A DNA stretch of 64,000 bases from Caldithrix sp. (GCA_020722815.1 DYKB01000009.1:1-64000), one strand, 5' to 3'. Positions 25,988 through 35,621 are shown, counted from the stretch's first letter. Numbers and translations: made by a program. Notes: generated by a model from the letters alone, not told the origin.

Positions 25988-28096
25988 TTATCCAATCTGT
26001 ACCAAATCAAATTTATCTTTAAAATATTGAACGAAATGTTCCCGAATGGGTCGGGAGCCTTCCTGAAGCAATTGCGGGTCTTTATCAACCAGGGCAAAGG
26101 CTTCTTGCCGCGCCAAATTTAATATTTCTTTATCTTTAAGTATATCGGCGACTTTTAGTTCCGGCAATCCGTGTTGTTTAGTGCCAAAAAATTCTCCCGG
26201 CCCCCGTATTTCCAGATCTACTTCGGAAATTTTAAAACCATCATTGGTCTCTGCCATGGTATTCAAGCGCTTCTGGGCTTCATCACTCAGGGGGGGAACC
26301 GCAATCAAGATGCAGTAGGATTGCATACTTCCTCTGCCCACTCGTCCCCGAAGTTGATGTAATTGCGTTAGGCCAAATCTTTCGGCATGTTCAATCACCA
26401 TTATTGTGGCATTCGGGACATCAACTCCCACTTCAATGACCGTTGTACTTACCAGAACCTGAATCTTACCGTTCTTAAAATCAGTCATTACCTGTTCTTT
26501 GGCTTCATTATCCATCCGACCATGCAACAACGCGACCTGAATATCTGTGAAAATCGTCGTGGAAAGTTTCTCATAACTTTCGGTTGCTGCGCGCAGATCG
26601 ATTTTTTCTGACTCTTCAACCAGCGGAAAAACAATGTACGCCTGCCGTCCTTCCAGAACTTGCTTGCGCACGAAATCATAAATTTCATTGCGTTTATTAT
26701 CATAGCGCCAGGCGGTTTTAATCGGCAATCGTCCTTTCGGCAGCTCGTCGATGACCGAAACATCGAGATCCCCATAAAGCGTCATCGAAAGTGTCCGGGG
26801 GATTGGTGTTGCCGTCATAACCAGAACATCCGGATTTAGCCCCTTCCCCACCAAGGCAGCGCGTTGCATCACCCCAAAGCGGTGCTGCTCATCAACGATG
26901 ACCAGACCTAATTTTTTAAATTCAATGTCTTCCTGAATAAGCGCATGGGTTCCCACGACAATATCGACTTCGCCAGATCGAATCGCTTCCAGACGACGCA
27001 TTCGGCGGGATTTTGTCAGAGCACCTACCAAAAGCTCGACTCGAACGTCCATATTTTCCAGAAATTGCTGAATATTGAAATAGTGTTGTTCCGCCAGAAT
27101 TTCAGTGGGAGCCATCAAGGCTGATTGATACCCGTTTTCGGCAGCGATAAGCATATTCAAAAGCGCAATGATCGTTTTTCCGGAGCCCACCTCCCCCTGC
27201 ACTAGGCGATACATTACTTTATCGCTTTTCATATCCGCCCGAATCTCGTGCATCACCCGCTTCTGAGCAGCGGTCAGTTCAAAAGGAAGCTGCTCCGCCA
27301 ACCGACGAAGTTTATCACCGACCTCTTTAAATTGAATGCCTTTGGTTTGATGCGTAATATAGCGTTTTCGAAACGCGAGCATCAATTCGAAATAAAATAA
27401 TTCATCATATTTTAATCGCCGCAATGCCTGACTTAGATGTTCCATATCAGCCGGAAAATGTACCTGGGCAATGGCCTCTTTCAGGCTGATCAAATTTTGA
27501 CGCTGCAAAATTTCGGCAGATAAAATTTCCGTTATATCATCGAGATAGAACTTCAATGCCCCTTTTATCGTTCGCCGAAAGCCCCGGCTATCCATTCCAA
27601 CCTTTCCCAACAATTCCGTCGAAGGATAAAGCGGAATGATAATACCCGTATGTAAAAATTTATCGCCGGGCTCTTCCTCATCCGAAAGGATATCATAGTC
27701 CGGATGCACCATCTGGGGGCCGCCATAGATGGTAATTTTTCCACTGAAGGCCACCATATCGCCGGCCTGAAAAACATTATCCCAGTATTTAACCTGATTA
27801 AACCAGACACAGGTCAAAAAACCGGTTCCATCAAAAACGATGGCCATAAATCGCGATTTTCGGCCGGATTTGATCCCCCGGCTTTCTATCCGCCCCACAA
27901 TTGTCGCCTCGGTGTTCGGCCGCAAATTTTTAATGGACGTAATATGGCTGCGATCTAAATAGCGACGCGGAAAATAGTAAAGTAAATCCCGGACCGTGTT
28001 AACCCCCACCGCCGCCAGTTGCTCCGCCCGCTTTTCCCCGATCCCTTTTAAAAATTTGACGGGACTTTCCAGTGCTTTTGTGGATTTTGCATTCAA
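25988..28096 (-). CDS. recG: ATP-dependent DNA helicase RecG
   Basis: 702 residues, close to the usual 680-780. The N-terminal wedge region starts with helix-hairpin-helix-like VKFLKGIGEKRAEQLAAVG, then an OB fold that holds the fork. The helicase core has Walker A QGEVGSGKTI, the DEQH box IVDEQHRFGV, MTATPIPRTL, and the C-terminal motif LHQLRGRVGRG. RecG remodels stalled forks and Holliday junctions. The only start compatible with the family N-terminus is a TTG at 28096, supported by CAGGGAA seven bases upstream. It sits 15 bases after the DUF4139 gene. Confidence 0.95.
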   Translation of the reverse strand: MNAKSTKALESPVKFLKGIGEKRAEQLAAVGVNTVRDLLYYFPRRYLDRSHITSIKNLRPNTEATIVGRIESRGIKSGRKSRFMAIVFDGTGFLTCVWFNQVKYWDNVFQAGDMVAFSGKITIYGGPQMVHPDYDILSDEEEPGDKFLHTGIIIPLYPSTELLGKVGMDSRGFRRTIKGALKFYLDDITEILSAEILQRQNLISLKEAIAQVHFPADMEHLSQALRRLKYDELFYFELMLAFRKRYITHQTKGIQFKEVGDKLRRLAEQLPFELTAAQKRVMHEIRADMKSDKVMYRLVQGEVGSGKTIIALLNMLIAAENGYQSALMAPTEILAEQHYFNIQQFLENMDVRVELLVGALTKSRRMRRLEAIRSGEVDIVVGTHALIQEDIEFKKLGLVIVDEQHRFGVMQRAALVGKGLNPDVLVMTATPIPRTLSMTLYGDLDVSVIDELPKGRLPIKTAWRYDNKRNEIYDFVRKQVLEGRQAYIVFPLVEESEKIDLRAATESYEKLSTTIFTDIQVALLHGRMDNEAKEQVMTDFKNGKIQVLVSTTVIEVGVDVPNATIMVIEHAERFGLTQLHQLRGRVGRGSMQSYCILIAVPPLSDEAQKRLNTMAETNDGFKISEVDLEIRGPGEFFGTKQHGLPELKVADILKDKEILNLARQEAFALVDKDPQLLQEGSRPIREHFVQYFKDKFDLVQIG

Positions 28097-28111
28097 TACT
28101 GAATTCCCTGC

Positions 28112-29473
28112 TTACCAGCGTTTTTGGATGATATAATTCACCACTATCTCGCCATCTTTGGGAACCTGAACCTTATATTCAAACTTATTGGCATCTCGTT
28201 TGATATGCGTATAATTCTCACTCTTGATTTCCCATTCGCCCCAGGCATGCTCCACCACCGTCACTGCTACATCGGTTGATTTATGGTTTCGTAACTTTAT
28301 TTCATAAGCTTCTTCCGTGGCGCGCTTGCCAAGTTGTTTTTCTTCCTTTTGAAGCCGTTCACCAACCACATCAAAAGCATTTCCGAGAAAAATACGGACC
28401 AATTCATCTTTTGCGGTGTGTTGAATCTCATCTTCACCAACAAATTCCAGGGATTTATCATCCGGGTCCTCTTTATAGACACGAATTTTTCCTTTGGGCA
28501 ATGGCATCCCCAGGCCATCCTGTTTGCTGTTCTTAAACTCCAGATGGACACGTACTTTTTTCGGATAAAATTGGCCATCAAAGATAAAAAGTTTATTCAC
28601 TTTGGTGGTTGCTGTTGGAAAAAGTGAAATTTGCTTAATTTGATTATCTTTTACGGTGGCTGGGCGTTGCAATGTATATAAATGATATTCAAAAAATTCT
28701 TTTTCCTCAAAACCTGCAGCACCGGCAGCGTCTTCGGCAACTTTCATCGTTCGCATTGGCGCATATTGTGGTTCGGGTTCAACCTGATGAACTTCACCGG
28801 CCACCAGTTTTAATTTTGCATGCTGATAACTGGCGCCGGATTGATTATCAATCGACACCCATCCGGAAAGTTCAAGTTGTGTATCATTCGCCTCACTTAC
28901 TGCCACATATTCGGCGTGCCAGCTTATACCGCGTGTGAGATAACTCAGTTCAATTTTATGGTCACCCGCTTTCTGATTCTGTAAACTCCAAACCAGCGTT
29001 GGACGGGTGATCAGGCCATCCGGAAGTTTTGGAAATTCAAGATTTAATATAGCTGTCTGATTGACAACGCGAATGGCACCCGCCGGTTCCTGGAGCATAA
29101 TTTCGGATTGACTGGCACTGAGAAGTTTTCCCTGATAAGTGCTCTCTTTGGTAATGACCTTAATTTCCTGATCCACATATTTTTGCATTAATTTAGTCGC
29201 GCTAATCAGATCAAATTCATAATTTTGTTCCAGAATACTAATTTTATCCGGAGCAGTCAGGCTTTTAAAATGAACCGAAGTCGGATCAATTTGTGCCGCG
29301 ACATCCAGAAATTTATATAACTGAATTCCCGTTTGCAATGAAACGGCGCGAATATCTTTTACCAGCGCCAGATTATCATTATAGACCGTAAGGGCAATTT
29401 CATTCGTTTGTGATGGCAGGGTATTGTTCATGAGTATCCCTCCAATTAATAGAATTAAGAAAGTCTTGAACAT
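28112..29473 (-). CDS. DUF4139 domain secreted protein
   Basis: 453 residues. A signal peptide (MFKTFLILLIGGILMNNTLPSQ) is followed by a beta-rich protein of the DUF4139 type: VYNDNLALVKDIR, a central LSYLTRGISWHAEYVAV, GWVSIDNQSGASYQHAKLKLVAG, and the C-terminal EIKLRNHKSTDVAVTVVEH. The family is widespread and exported, and its function is unknown. The gene lies between valS and recG with short gaps (56 and 15 bases), so it is probably carried in their operon without a clear functional tie. Confidence 0.85.
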   Translation of the reverse strand: MFKTFLILLIGGILMNNTLPSQTNEIALTVYNDNLALVKDIRAVSLQTGIQLYKFLDVAAQIDPTSVHFKSLTAPDKISILEQNYEFDLISATKLMQKYVDQEIKVITKESTYQGKLLSASQSEIMLQEPAGAIRVVNQTAILNLEFPKLPDGLITRPTLVWSLQNQKAGDHKIELSYLTRGISWHAEYVAVSEANDTQLELSGWVSIDNQSGASYQHAKLKLVAGEVHQVEPEPQYAPMRTMKVAEDAAGAAGFEEKEFFEYHLYTLQRPATVKDNQIKQISLFPTATTKVNKLFIFDGQFYPKKVRVHLEFKNSKQDGLGMPLPKGKIRVYKEDPDDKSLEFVGEDEIQHTAKDELVRIFLGNAFDVVGERLQKEEKQLGKRATEEAYEIKLRNHKSTDVAVTVVEHAWGEWEIKSENYTHIKRDANKFEYKVQVPKDGEIVVNYIIQKRW

Positions 29474-29529
29474 GGTATATTTCTCCTGAATTAAATAATT
29501 TTACAAATATCAAAAAATCCCAATTACAA

Positions 29530-32202
29530 TTACACTTCAAGACTTGCCCGGTTCAATTTCAATTTTTCGAGACGCAGTTCCCAGTCCACCTTCTTTTGCT
29601 TTTCACGGGCGATAACGTCTTCAGGGGCCCGACTGACGAAATCGGCATTGGAAATCTTTTTAATCTGAGCCATTAACTGATTTCCCAGTCGTTCGATTTC
29701 TTTGTCCAATCGGGTCCGTTCCACATTGATGTCAATTAATTCGGCCAATGGAACAAAAATTTCCAATTCATCGACAACCGCACTGGCGGCTAATCGCGGT
29801 TTTGCGACATCTTTTCCAATTTCAACATTTTCAACCCGCGCGAGATTTTGCAAATAGCCAATATTTTCCTGTACGGTGCTGTTCAGATGGCGATTCACCC
29901 CTTTTATCACAACATCGGCTTTTTTCGCCGGTGGCACATTCATCTCACCCCGAATATTGCGAACCGCGCCAATCACTTCCTGCATCAGCTTCATTTGAGC
30001 TTCTGCTTCGGGATTAAAGAGGGCATCACTCCATTTCACCCAATCTGAAACAATTAAATCCGGCTCATCAACAGCTTTCAAATTATTCCAGACTTCTTCA
30101 GTAATAAATGGAATGAATGGATGCAACATTTTCAATGTCCCGCGAAAAACCGTCAGGGCAATACTCAGCGCAAATTGTTTTGCAGCCGGATCATTACCAT
30201 ACAGCCGGGGCTTGATTAATTCCAGATACCAGTCACAAAATTCACCCCAGAAAAAGCTATGCACCTGTAAAATGGCATCATTCAGTTTAAAATTATCAAT
30301 CGATTCCGTTAATTTTTTCGCCGAGGTGACAAAACGGCTTAAAATCCACCGGTCAGCCAGATCAGCCTGTTTTTTAAATTCAACAAATTTTAAATCGGCC
30401 GGTGTCTGATATTGAACACCATCCTCAAGATTCATCGCCAGGAAACGGAAGGCATTCCACAATTTGTTGGCAAAGTTACGTCCGATTTCAAACGCACTTT
30501 CACTGAGATTGATATCCTGGCCTTCAGAAGAAAGCATGAGCAAAGAATAACGAACCGCATCCGCACTGTATTTATCCACCATTTCCAGCGGATCAATGCC
30601 GTTTCCCAAAGACTTGCTCATTTTCCGCCCCTGATTATCCCGAATGACCCCGTTGAAATAAACATCGCGAAAGGGAACTTCTTTCATAAATTCCAGGCCG
30701 GACATGATCATACGCGCCACCCAGAAAAAAATAATATCCGCCGCCGTCACCAGCGTATTCGTCGGATAGAATCGCTGCAGTTCGGCTGTTTTTTCCGGCC
30801 AGCCCATGGTTGAGAATGGCCAGAGCCAGGACGAAAACCAGGTATCCAGCACATCTTCATCCTGAATTAAATTTGTACTGTTACATTTGGGACAGGTTTT
30901 GGGGGTTTCAACCGACACTATCATGGCGTCACAGTCCTGACAATAATAAACCGGAATACGATGTCCCCACCAGAGTTGTCGCGAAATACACCAATCCCGA
31001 ATATTTTCCATCCAGTTTTTATAAACTTTCACCCACTTTTCAGGATGAAATTTGATTCGGCCATCCAGGACAGCGTCCAGCGCTGGCTGGGCCAATGTTT
31101 TCATTTTAACGAACCATTGTTTGGAAAGATACGGCTCTAAAACCGTATCGCAACGCTGGCAATGGGCGACGGCGTGTGTATGGCCTTCAATTTTCTCCAG
31201 CAATCCGAGTGTTTTTAATTCTTCAACCACCTGCTTGCGACACTCAAACCGATCAAGACCATTATATTTTCCCGCATTGGCATTCATCGTTCCATCGCCA
31301 TTCATTACATTTATCGTAGGCAAATGGTGTCGCTGCCCGATCTCAAAATCATTGGGATCATGCGCCGGCGTCACTTTCACCGCGCCGGTTCCAAATTCCA
31401 TAGCTACCTGCGCATCTGTAATAATGGGAATCGCGTGCTCGAGAATCGGCAGGATCGCATTTTTACCAATCAGGTGTCTGTAGCGTTCATCCTCCGGATT
31501 GACGGCAACGGCGGTATCACCCAGCATGGTTTCCGGGCGCGTTGTCGCCACCATGATATATTCGTCACTGTCTTTTATCGGATATTTGATATACCATAAA
31601 TGGGAAGCGTGATCCTGATGGATGGCTTCTTCATCGGAAAGCGCCGTGTGACAACGCGGGCACCAATTAATAATGTATTCCCCACGATAAATCAGTCCTT
31701 TTTGATACAATTGGACAAAAACTTCACGGACAGCCCGTGAGAGATTTTCATCCATGGTAAAACGCGTCTGACTCCAATCGCAGGAGCAGCCCATTTTTTT
31801 CAATTGCTCGATAATTATTCCGCCATATTTTTCTTTCCATTTCCAGACGCGTGCCACAAATTTTTCGCGCCCGAGATCATGGCGGGTGAGATTTTCTTCC
31901 TTTCGTAAACGTTTTTCAACCACATTCTGAGTGGCGATACCAGCGTGATCAGTCCCCGGAATCCATAAGGAAGCCTCACCCAGCATCCGATGATAGCGAA
32001 TAAAAATATCCTGCAGGGTGTTATTGAAAGCATGTCCCATGTGCAGCCGATCCGTTACATTCGGTGGTGGAATGACAATTGAATACGTCTTTTTCGAAAG
32101 GTCACCATTCGCTTGAAAATAGCCCTTTTCAATCCAGTAATCATACCATTTATTTTCCACTGTTCCAGGTTCATAGACTTTTGGGATGTTGCGTTCAGAC
32201 AT
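29530..32202 (-). CDS. valS: Valyl-tRNA synthetase
   Basis: 890 residues, normal length for class Ia ValRS. The HIGH-type motif is LHMGHAFN and KMSKS is intact in GRKMSKSLGNGIDP. The editing domain has TTRPETMLGDTAVAV. A zinc-binding pair CPRCH and CQDCDAM/CPKCNS is present, and the C-terminal coiled-coil arm ends IERLGNQLMAQIKKI. It charges tRNA-Val. It is the first gene of the minus-strand unit valS, DUF4139, recG, methyltransferase. The ribosome site CAGGAG precedes the ATG. A small hairpin (AATTTCC/GGGAAATT) lies at 32260-32278 in the leader; no T-box structure was recognised. Confidence 0.97.
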   Translation of the reverse strand: MSERNIPKVYEPGTVENKWYDYWIEKGYFQANGDLSKKTYSIVIPPPNVTDRLHMGHAFNNTLQDIFIRYHRMLGEASLWIPGTDHAGIATQNVVEKRLRKEENLTRHDLGREKFVARVWKWKEKYGGIIIEQLKKMGCSCDWSQTRFTMDENLSRAVREVFVQLYQKGLIYRGEYIINWCPRCHTALSDEEAIHQDHASHLWYIKYPIKDSDEYIMVATTRPETMLGDTAVAVNPEDERYRHLIGKNAILPILEHAIPIITDAQVAMEFGTGAVKVTPAHDPNDFEIGQRHHLPTINVMNGDGTMNANAGKYNGLDRFECRKQVVEELKTLGLLEKIEGHTHAVAHCQRCDTVLEPYLSKQWFVKMKTLAQPALDAVLDGRIKFHPEKWVKVYKNWMENIRDWCISRQLWWGHRIPVYYCQDCDAMIVSVETPKTCPKCNSTNLIQDEDVLDTWFSSWLWPFSTMGWPEKTAELQRFYPTNTLVTAADIIFFWVARMIMSGLEFMKEVPFRDVYFNGVIRDNQGRKMSKSLGNGIDPLEMVDKYSADAVRYSLLMLSSEGQDINLSESAFEIGRNFANKLWNAFRFLAMNLEDGVQYQTPADLKFVEFKKQADLADRWILSRFVTSAKKLTESIDNFKLNDAILQVHSFFWGEFCDWYLELIKPRLYGNDPAAKQFALSIALTVFRGTLKMLHPFIPFITEEVWNNLKAVDEPDLIVSDWVKWSDALFNPEAEAQMKLMQEVIGAVRNIRGEMNVPPAKKADVVIKGVNRHLNSTVQENIGYLQNLARVENVEIGKDVAKPRLAASAVVDELEIFVPLAELIDINVERTRLDKEIERLGNQLMAQIKKISNADFVSRAPEDVIAREKQKKVDWELRLEKLKLNRASLEV

Positions 32203-32375
32203 AATTCACTCCTGCCGGGGACCAGTAATTCCCTGCTAAATAATTTGCGGTTTCAAATTAATTTCCAAAGGGGAAATTGTAATACCCTTATATTTTTTTT
32301 AATTTTCATTTCTATCGATAAAGATTTTCAATTTTGAATGAGTTTGAAAACCAGATAAAAGCCAAAATTTCGTCT

Positions 32376-32978
32376 TCAAAAAAAATACCATTCGACGACA
32401 AAGCCGTTGTCTGCACATCGTTTTTCATGGTATGCGGCTAAAACATTCAAATCAATTTTTTCAGGATGTTGTGTACAATAAAAAAGAGCACGCCACTCTA
32501 ATTGTGTCTTGTTAAAAAGATAAGGATAACTCTTTAATATTTTATCAGTTACCTTTGGAATAACATTTAATATGAAAATTGTTGAGTCCCTGGTCAGGCT
32601 AAAAATAGCCGGGAAAAGATCAAAATGTTCACAATAGATATCGAATGTTGAGATTGGATTATCAACAACGATAAGATTGAATTTACCGGATATCGTTTTT
32701 ATCTCTTTAAACGAATCAGTAATCTTTATCTTTGCGCCTGGAAGATTTTTTCGTATTGTATTTTCACAAAGACTATTGATCTCCCAAACTTCCAGGCTGG
32801 CAATTAACGGGAAATAATCGCGCGGATGATATTCACCCGTGTGTCCAAAAATTTCCAATCCATTCAGACTCTTCAATTTCACCCCCTGCGATTTCAATTT
32901 TTTAAAAATTTTCCGCATGGGGGTCAATCCCAAAAAACATCGGATGGATTTTAAGAATGATCTAACAATTTTCATCAT
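32376..32978 (-). CDS. Methyltransferase-like protein, degenerate motifs
   Basis: 200 residues. The order resembles a class I methyltransferase fold: strand plus loop GLEIFGHTGEYHP where motif I should be, then VWEINS as the acidic strand end, and NLIVVDNPIS as motif IV. Motif I lacks the GxGxG pattern, so SAM binding is uncertain. A basic N-terminus (VRSFLKSIRCFLG) could be a membrane-surface helix. No family is recognised. GGAAGATGAAG precedes the start, which is two adjacent ATGs. It stands alone between a palindromic element and valS. Confidence 0.6.
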   Translation of the reverse strand: MMKIVRSFLKSIRCFLGLTPMRKIFKKLKSQGVKLKSLNGLEIFGHTGEYHPRDYFPLIASLEVWEINSLCENTIRKNLPGAKIKITDSFKEIKTISGKFNLIVVDNPISTFDIYCEHFDLFPAIFSLTRDSTIFILNVIPKVTDKILKSYPYLFNKTQLEWRALFYCTQHPEKIDLNVLAAYHEKRCADNGFVVEWYFF

Positions 32979-33078
32979 GCTTCATCTTCCGGTAAGTAAT
33001 ATGACTATCATACCGGGTAAATTTAACTTTCGATATATTGGCGATTCTGAACAATTAGCCGGAAGATGAAGTAACATT

Positions 33079-33232
33079 TTAATTAGAGTCTGTCCGAAAA
33101 CACCAAGACCTGTCATTGCGAGGCGTTTTTTGCCGAAGCAATCCCCTTGTATAATAACTGAGATTGCTTCGTCGCCAAAAACGCTCCTCGCAATGACAGT
33201 ACCGGGTGCGTTTGCGGACAGACACTAATTAA
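33079..33232. mobile_element. MITE-like palindromic element, 154 bp
   Basis: The ends are TTAATTAGAGTCTGTCCG and the reverse complement of TTAATTAGTGTCTGTCCG, differing at one base. Inside, TGTCATTGCGAGGCGTTTTT and GATTGCTTCG arms repeat in inverted order (33112-33197), so the whole element can fold on itself. No open reading frame is present. CATTGCGAGG/GAAGCAATC palindromes of this kind are widespread in environmental bacteria and are thought to be moved by transposases in trans. No target duplication outside the inverted ends is clear. Confidence 0.75.
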
Positions 33233-33511
33233 TAAGTCATTAGCAGTTGTCAGAATTAAAAAGAACCATTCGGATTTTTATCTAAAAAGTATAAAATACC
33301 CTTATTATCTTGTACTGCATAACTTAAATATAATGAGCAATAAAGATAATTTTAAAACTTATCAATATAAACAAAAATATGAAAAAAGCAAAGAAAAAAT
33401 TCACCGAAATACCCCTCAGATGAGATAGTAGATGATGATTCCATTCATGCGTGATATAATTTTTCGCTTTCTTCAGTGAAGCACGCTTATCCATTTTAGT
33501 ACCAGGTATAA

Positions 33512-33552
33512 TCAATAAAAAAAAATCCCCCGTCAGCGAACTAACGGGGGAT
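33512..33552 (-). terminator. Rho-independent terminator of the small basic protein gene
   Basis: A 9-base stem, ATCCCCCGT with ACGGGGGAT, has a 10-base loop. On the minus strand it is followed by an unbroken run of nine T. It begins 26 bases after the stop of the gene at 33579-33794. Confidence 0.9.
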
Positions 33553-33578
33553 AAAAATTAAACAAGTTGTGTTACCGC

Positions 33579-33794
33579 TTATGAACGTGCGATAAGTTCA
33601 TCCTGGATTTTCTTTCCCTGTTCATTGATAAATTGAGTTTCATTGGCCTGGTTGGGAACTCGAACCATTTTGCCCCCAAAACGCCAGGCAAAATTACTCT
33701 TTGACTGATAAGCGACAACCAATTTGATCATTTTGGATTCAGCACCTGGTTGCCCTTTTCTTACCTTGTCTGCAAAAGTTTGTTTTTTCGCCAT
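33579..33794 (-). CDS. Small basic conserved-looking protein, unknown function
   Basis: 71 residues. The start MAKKQTFADKVRKGQPG is basic and polar, then a short beta-like core KMIKLVVAYQSKSNFAWRFGGKMVRVPN and a helical tail. There is no signal peptide or membrane segment. It has a good ribosome site (GGAGAA, eight bases before ATG) and its own strong terminator, so it is expressed as a single-gene unit. The composition resembles small ribosome- or nucleic-acid-associated proteins, but I do not recognise the family. It is unlike DUF4295/bL38 apart from the MAKK start. Confidence 0.8.
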   Translation of the reverse strand: MAKKQTFADKVRKGQPGAESKMIKLVVAYQSKSNFAWRFGGKMVRVPNQANETQFINEQGKKIQDELIARS

Positions 33795-33914
33795 GCTAAA
33801 AATTCTCCAGCAAATAATTATAAAATTTCTGACTATATTTTTATTTTAACCAATTAAATCTAAATTAAGTTCCAATCTAAATTCTGGTTCCTGTTAAAAT
33901 TTAGTAAAAAAACA

Positions 33915-33949
33915 GGTAACCGTTCACAGGTTCTGGGGTCACCGCTCCC
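33915..33949 (+). repeat. Degenerate heptamer tandem repeat
   Basis: Five 7-base units upstream of the small basic protein gene: GGTAACC, GTTCACA, GGTTCTG, GGGTCAC, CGCTCCC. Confidence 0.5.
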
Positions 33950-34085
33950 GGATGTCGTCGTATTTGATATTCCAACTATCTGTTTTTAATAGTGGTTAAT
34001 TCAAACTCACTCATTTAATCAGAAAAGGCATTTTAACGCTGAACTTAGAACCCAAACCCTGTAAATGCCTGCCAAAATAATGACA

Positions 34086-35111
34086 TCATGCTTTTGATTG
34101 AGCAATATTGATAATATCATTCAAAACACCAAAAGCTGTCTCTTTTCTACCGGCGCCAGCACCGGTAATTGTCACCTCCCCCAGCAAATCGGTGGTAAAA
34201 GATATTGCATTGGAAGTGCCCATGACCATTGCCAATGGATGGTCAAGGGGCACCATCTGTGGTTCGACTTTGGCAGACAAACCATTTTCTGTGAGGCTTA
34301 TTTCACCGATCAATTTCCACCGGAAGCCTTTTTTAAGCCCATTTTGGATATCTTCTAACGAAAGCCCTGTAATTCCTTTTCGTTTTACATCAGCCATTTT
34401 GATCTGACCGCCAAAAACGACGTTTGCTAAAATGACAACTTTCGCCAGAGTATCCCAGCCATCGACATCGCCTGAAGGATCCGTTTCAGCATATCCTAAC
34501 CGTTGTGCTTCCGTTAGTACTTCGGCATAATGCTGACCGGCTTCCATCTGAGTTAAAATAAAATTGGTGGTTCCATTCATTATTCCACGGATTTTTTTAA
34601 ATTCACACCCTTTTAAACTATAGAGCGCCGTGTTAATAATTGGCGAACCACTCATCACCGTACTTTCAAATTTGAAAGCCAGTTGCTTTTTTTGAGCTAA
34701 AGCCTTTAATTCCGGATAAAATAGCGCTACCGGCCCTTTATTACAGGTGACGACATTTTTTCCCAGTTCAAATGCCAGCCGAATATGATCTATGGCGGGT
34801 TGAGCCGTTTTAAGATTTGTCGGCGTCGCTTCAATAATGATATCCGCACCACTCTGTTTTATTGCCCGAAAACTATCTTCGGGACGGATTTGCGTCGGAA
34901 AATCGAATAAATTTCCATGTTTTCGAAAATGATTCAGCACCTTTACCGGAACAATTCCTGCGGGATCAAGTATCGATCCATATTTGATATCGGCAATGCT
35001 CACCAAATTCAAATTTAGATCATATTTATTTTGCAAAAATTGCTGTTTCAGGGCAAGGACTTCAACAAACCCCTGCCCCACTGTTCCAAAACCGATTAAT
35101 GCTATTTTCAT
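34086..35111 (-). CDS. hom: Homoserine dehydrogenase, short form without ACT domain
   Basis: 341 residues. The NAD(P)-binding start is IALIGFGTVGQGFVE. The catalytic region contains NKGPVALF, GIMNGTTNFILTQME, and AETDPSGDVDGWDTLAKVVILAN, where the aspartate-rich loop and lysine of DxxGxDxxxK are the expected active site. It reduces aspartate semialdehyde to homoserine for threonine and methionine synthesis. The usual C-terminal ACT regulatory domain is absent, so threonine feedback by that route is not expected. The gene stands alone, divergent from the fmdB-hup unit; neither aspartokinase nor threonine genes are adjacent. Confidence 0.9.
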   Translation of the reverse strand: MKIALIGFGTVGQGFVEVLALKQQFLQNKYDLNLNLVSIADIKYGSILDPAGIVPVKVLNHFRKHGNLFDFPTQIRPEDSFRAIKQSGADIIIEATPTNLKTAQPAIDHIRLAFELGKNVVTCNKGPVALFYPELKALAQKKQLAFKFESTVMSGSPIINTALYSLKGCEFKKIRGIMNGTTNFILTQMEAGQHYAEVLTEAQRLGYAETDPSGDVDGWDTLAKVVILANVVFGGQIKMADVKRKGITGLSLEDIQNGLKKGFRWKLIGEISLTENGLSAKVEPQMVPLDHPLAMVMGTSNAISFTTDLLGEVTITGAGAGRKETAFGVLNDIINIAQSKA

Positions 35112-35304
35112 GCTTTAAGAATTTTGCTCCGGATTTCACTTCAGGTGATAAAATAATTTAATGAAATTGAGTGTTTGTTTTATCGATAACCAAATTTTTA
35201 AAAAATTATAATCAACGATTAACCGCCAAAGATACATAAAAAAGTGGTCGAAGTCAAGAGAAGATTTTGATTTTATTCTTTCAGCTATTTAATTCATTTT
35301 ATCA

Positions 35305-35333
35305 TTGACTTTTATCACTATTTTATTTATTTT
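35305..35333 (+). promoter_or_regulatory. Putative promoter for the FmdB-HU unit
   Basis: TTGACT at 35305-35310, a 17-base spacer and TATTTT at 35328-35333, about 58 bases before the FmdB-type start codon. Confidence 0.55.
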
Positions 35334-35390
35334 ACATGGATAGGTTTTAACGGCTTAAATGAGGTACCGTTTTTAAAAAAGGAACTGCCA

Positions 35391-35621
35391 ATGCCTATTT
35401 ATGAATTTAAGTGTCAAAATTGTGGCCAACGTTTCGAAAAATTATTATTTAGCAGCCAGTTAAATTCAGTGATCGATTGTCCCGAATGTAATTCAACAAC
35501 GGTTGAACGCCTTTTCTCGGTGTTCGGTTTCTCAACCGGGAATCGTACCGTAACGTCAACCGCCAATGGTAGTTCGTGCCACGCATGCAGTTCGTACAAT
35601 TGCTCAACCTGTCATCATTAA
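35391..35621 (+). CDS. FmdB-type zinc ribbon protein
   Basis: 76 residues. It starts MPIYEFKCQNCGQRFE, then a second CPEC pair, forming one four-cysteine zinc ribbon as in the FmdB/CxxC_CxxC_SSSS family of putative regulators. The C-terminus is an unusually cysteine- and histidine-rich tail (CHACSSYNCSTCHH), which might bind a second metal ion. The ribosome site AAAGGA precedes the ATG. The HU gene starts 18 bases after its stop, so they share a transcript. No specific target is known. Confidence 0.85.
   Translation: MPIYEFKCQNCGQRFEKLLFSSQLNSVIDCPECNSTTVERLFSVFGFSTGNRTVTSTANGSSCHACSSYNCSTCHH

Larger units (their letters stand above)
32979..33578. other. Intergenic region with a MITE-like element and a terminator
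   Basis: About 600 bases holding the palindromic element at 33079-33232 and the terminator at 33512-33552. A minus-strand frame at 33324-33515 could encode 63 residues with a hydrophobic C-terminus, but it starts inside the run following the terminator and has no ribosome site; I do not count it as a gene. Confidence 0.6.

Noticed and set aside
32203..32375. T-box leader before valS
   Set aside because: No T-box sequence or specifier stem was seen; only a small AATTTCC/GGGAAATT hairpin is present.
33324..33515. 63-codon minus-strand frame with a hydrophobic C-terminus
   Set aside because: It begins in the DNA just beyond a strong terminator, has no ribosome site, and its composition follows the AT-rich background. 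A tail-anchored small protein cannot be excluded.
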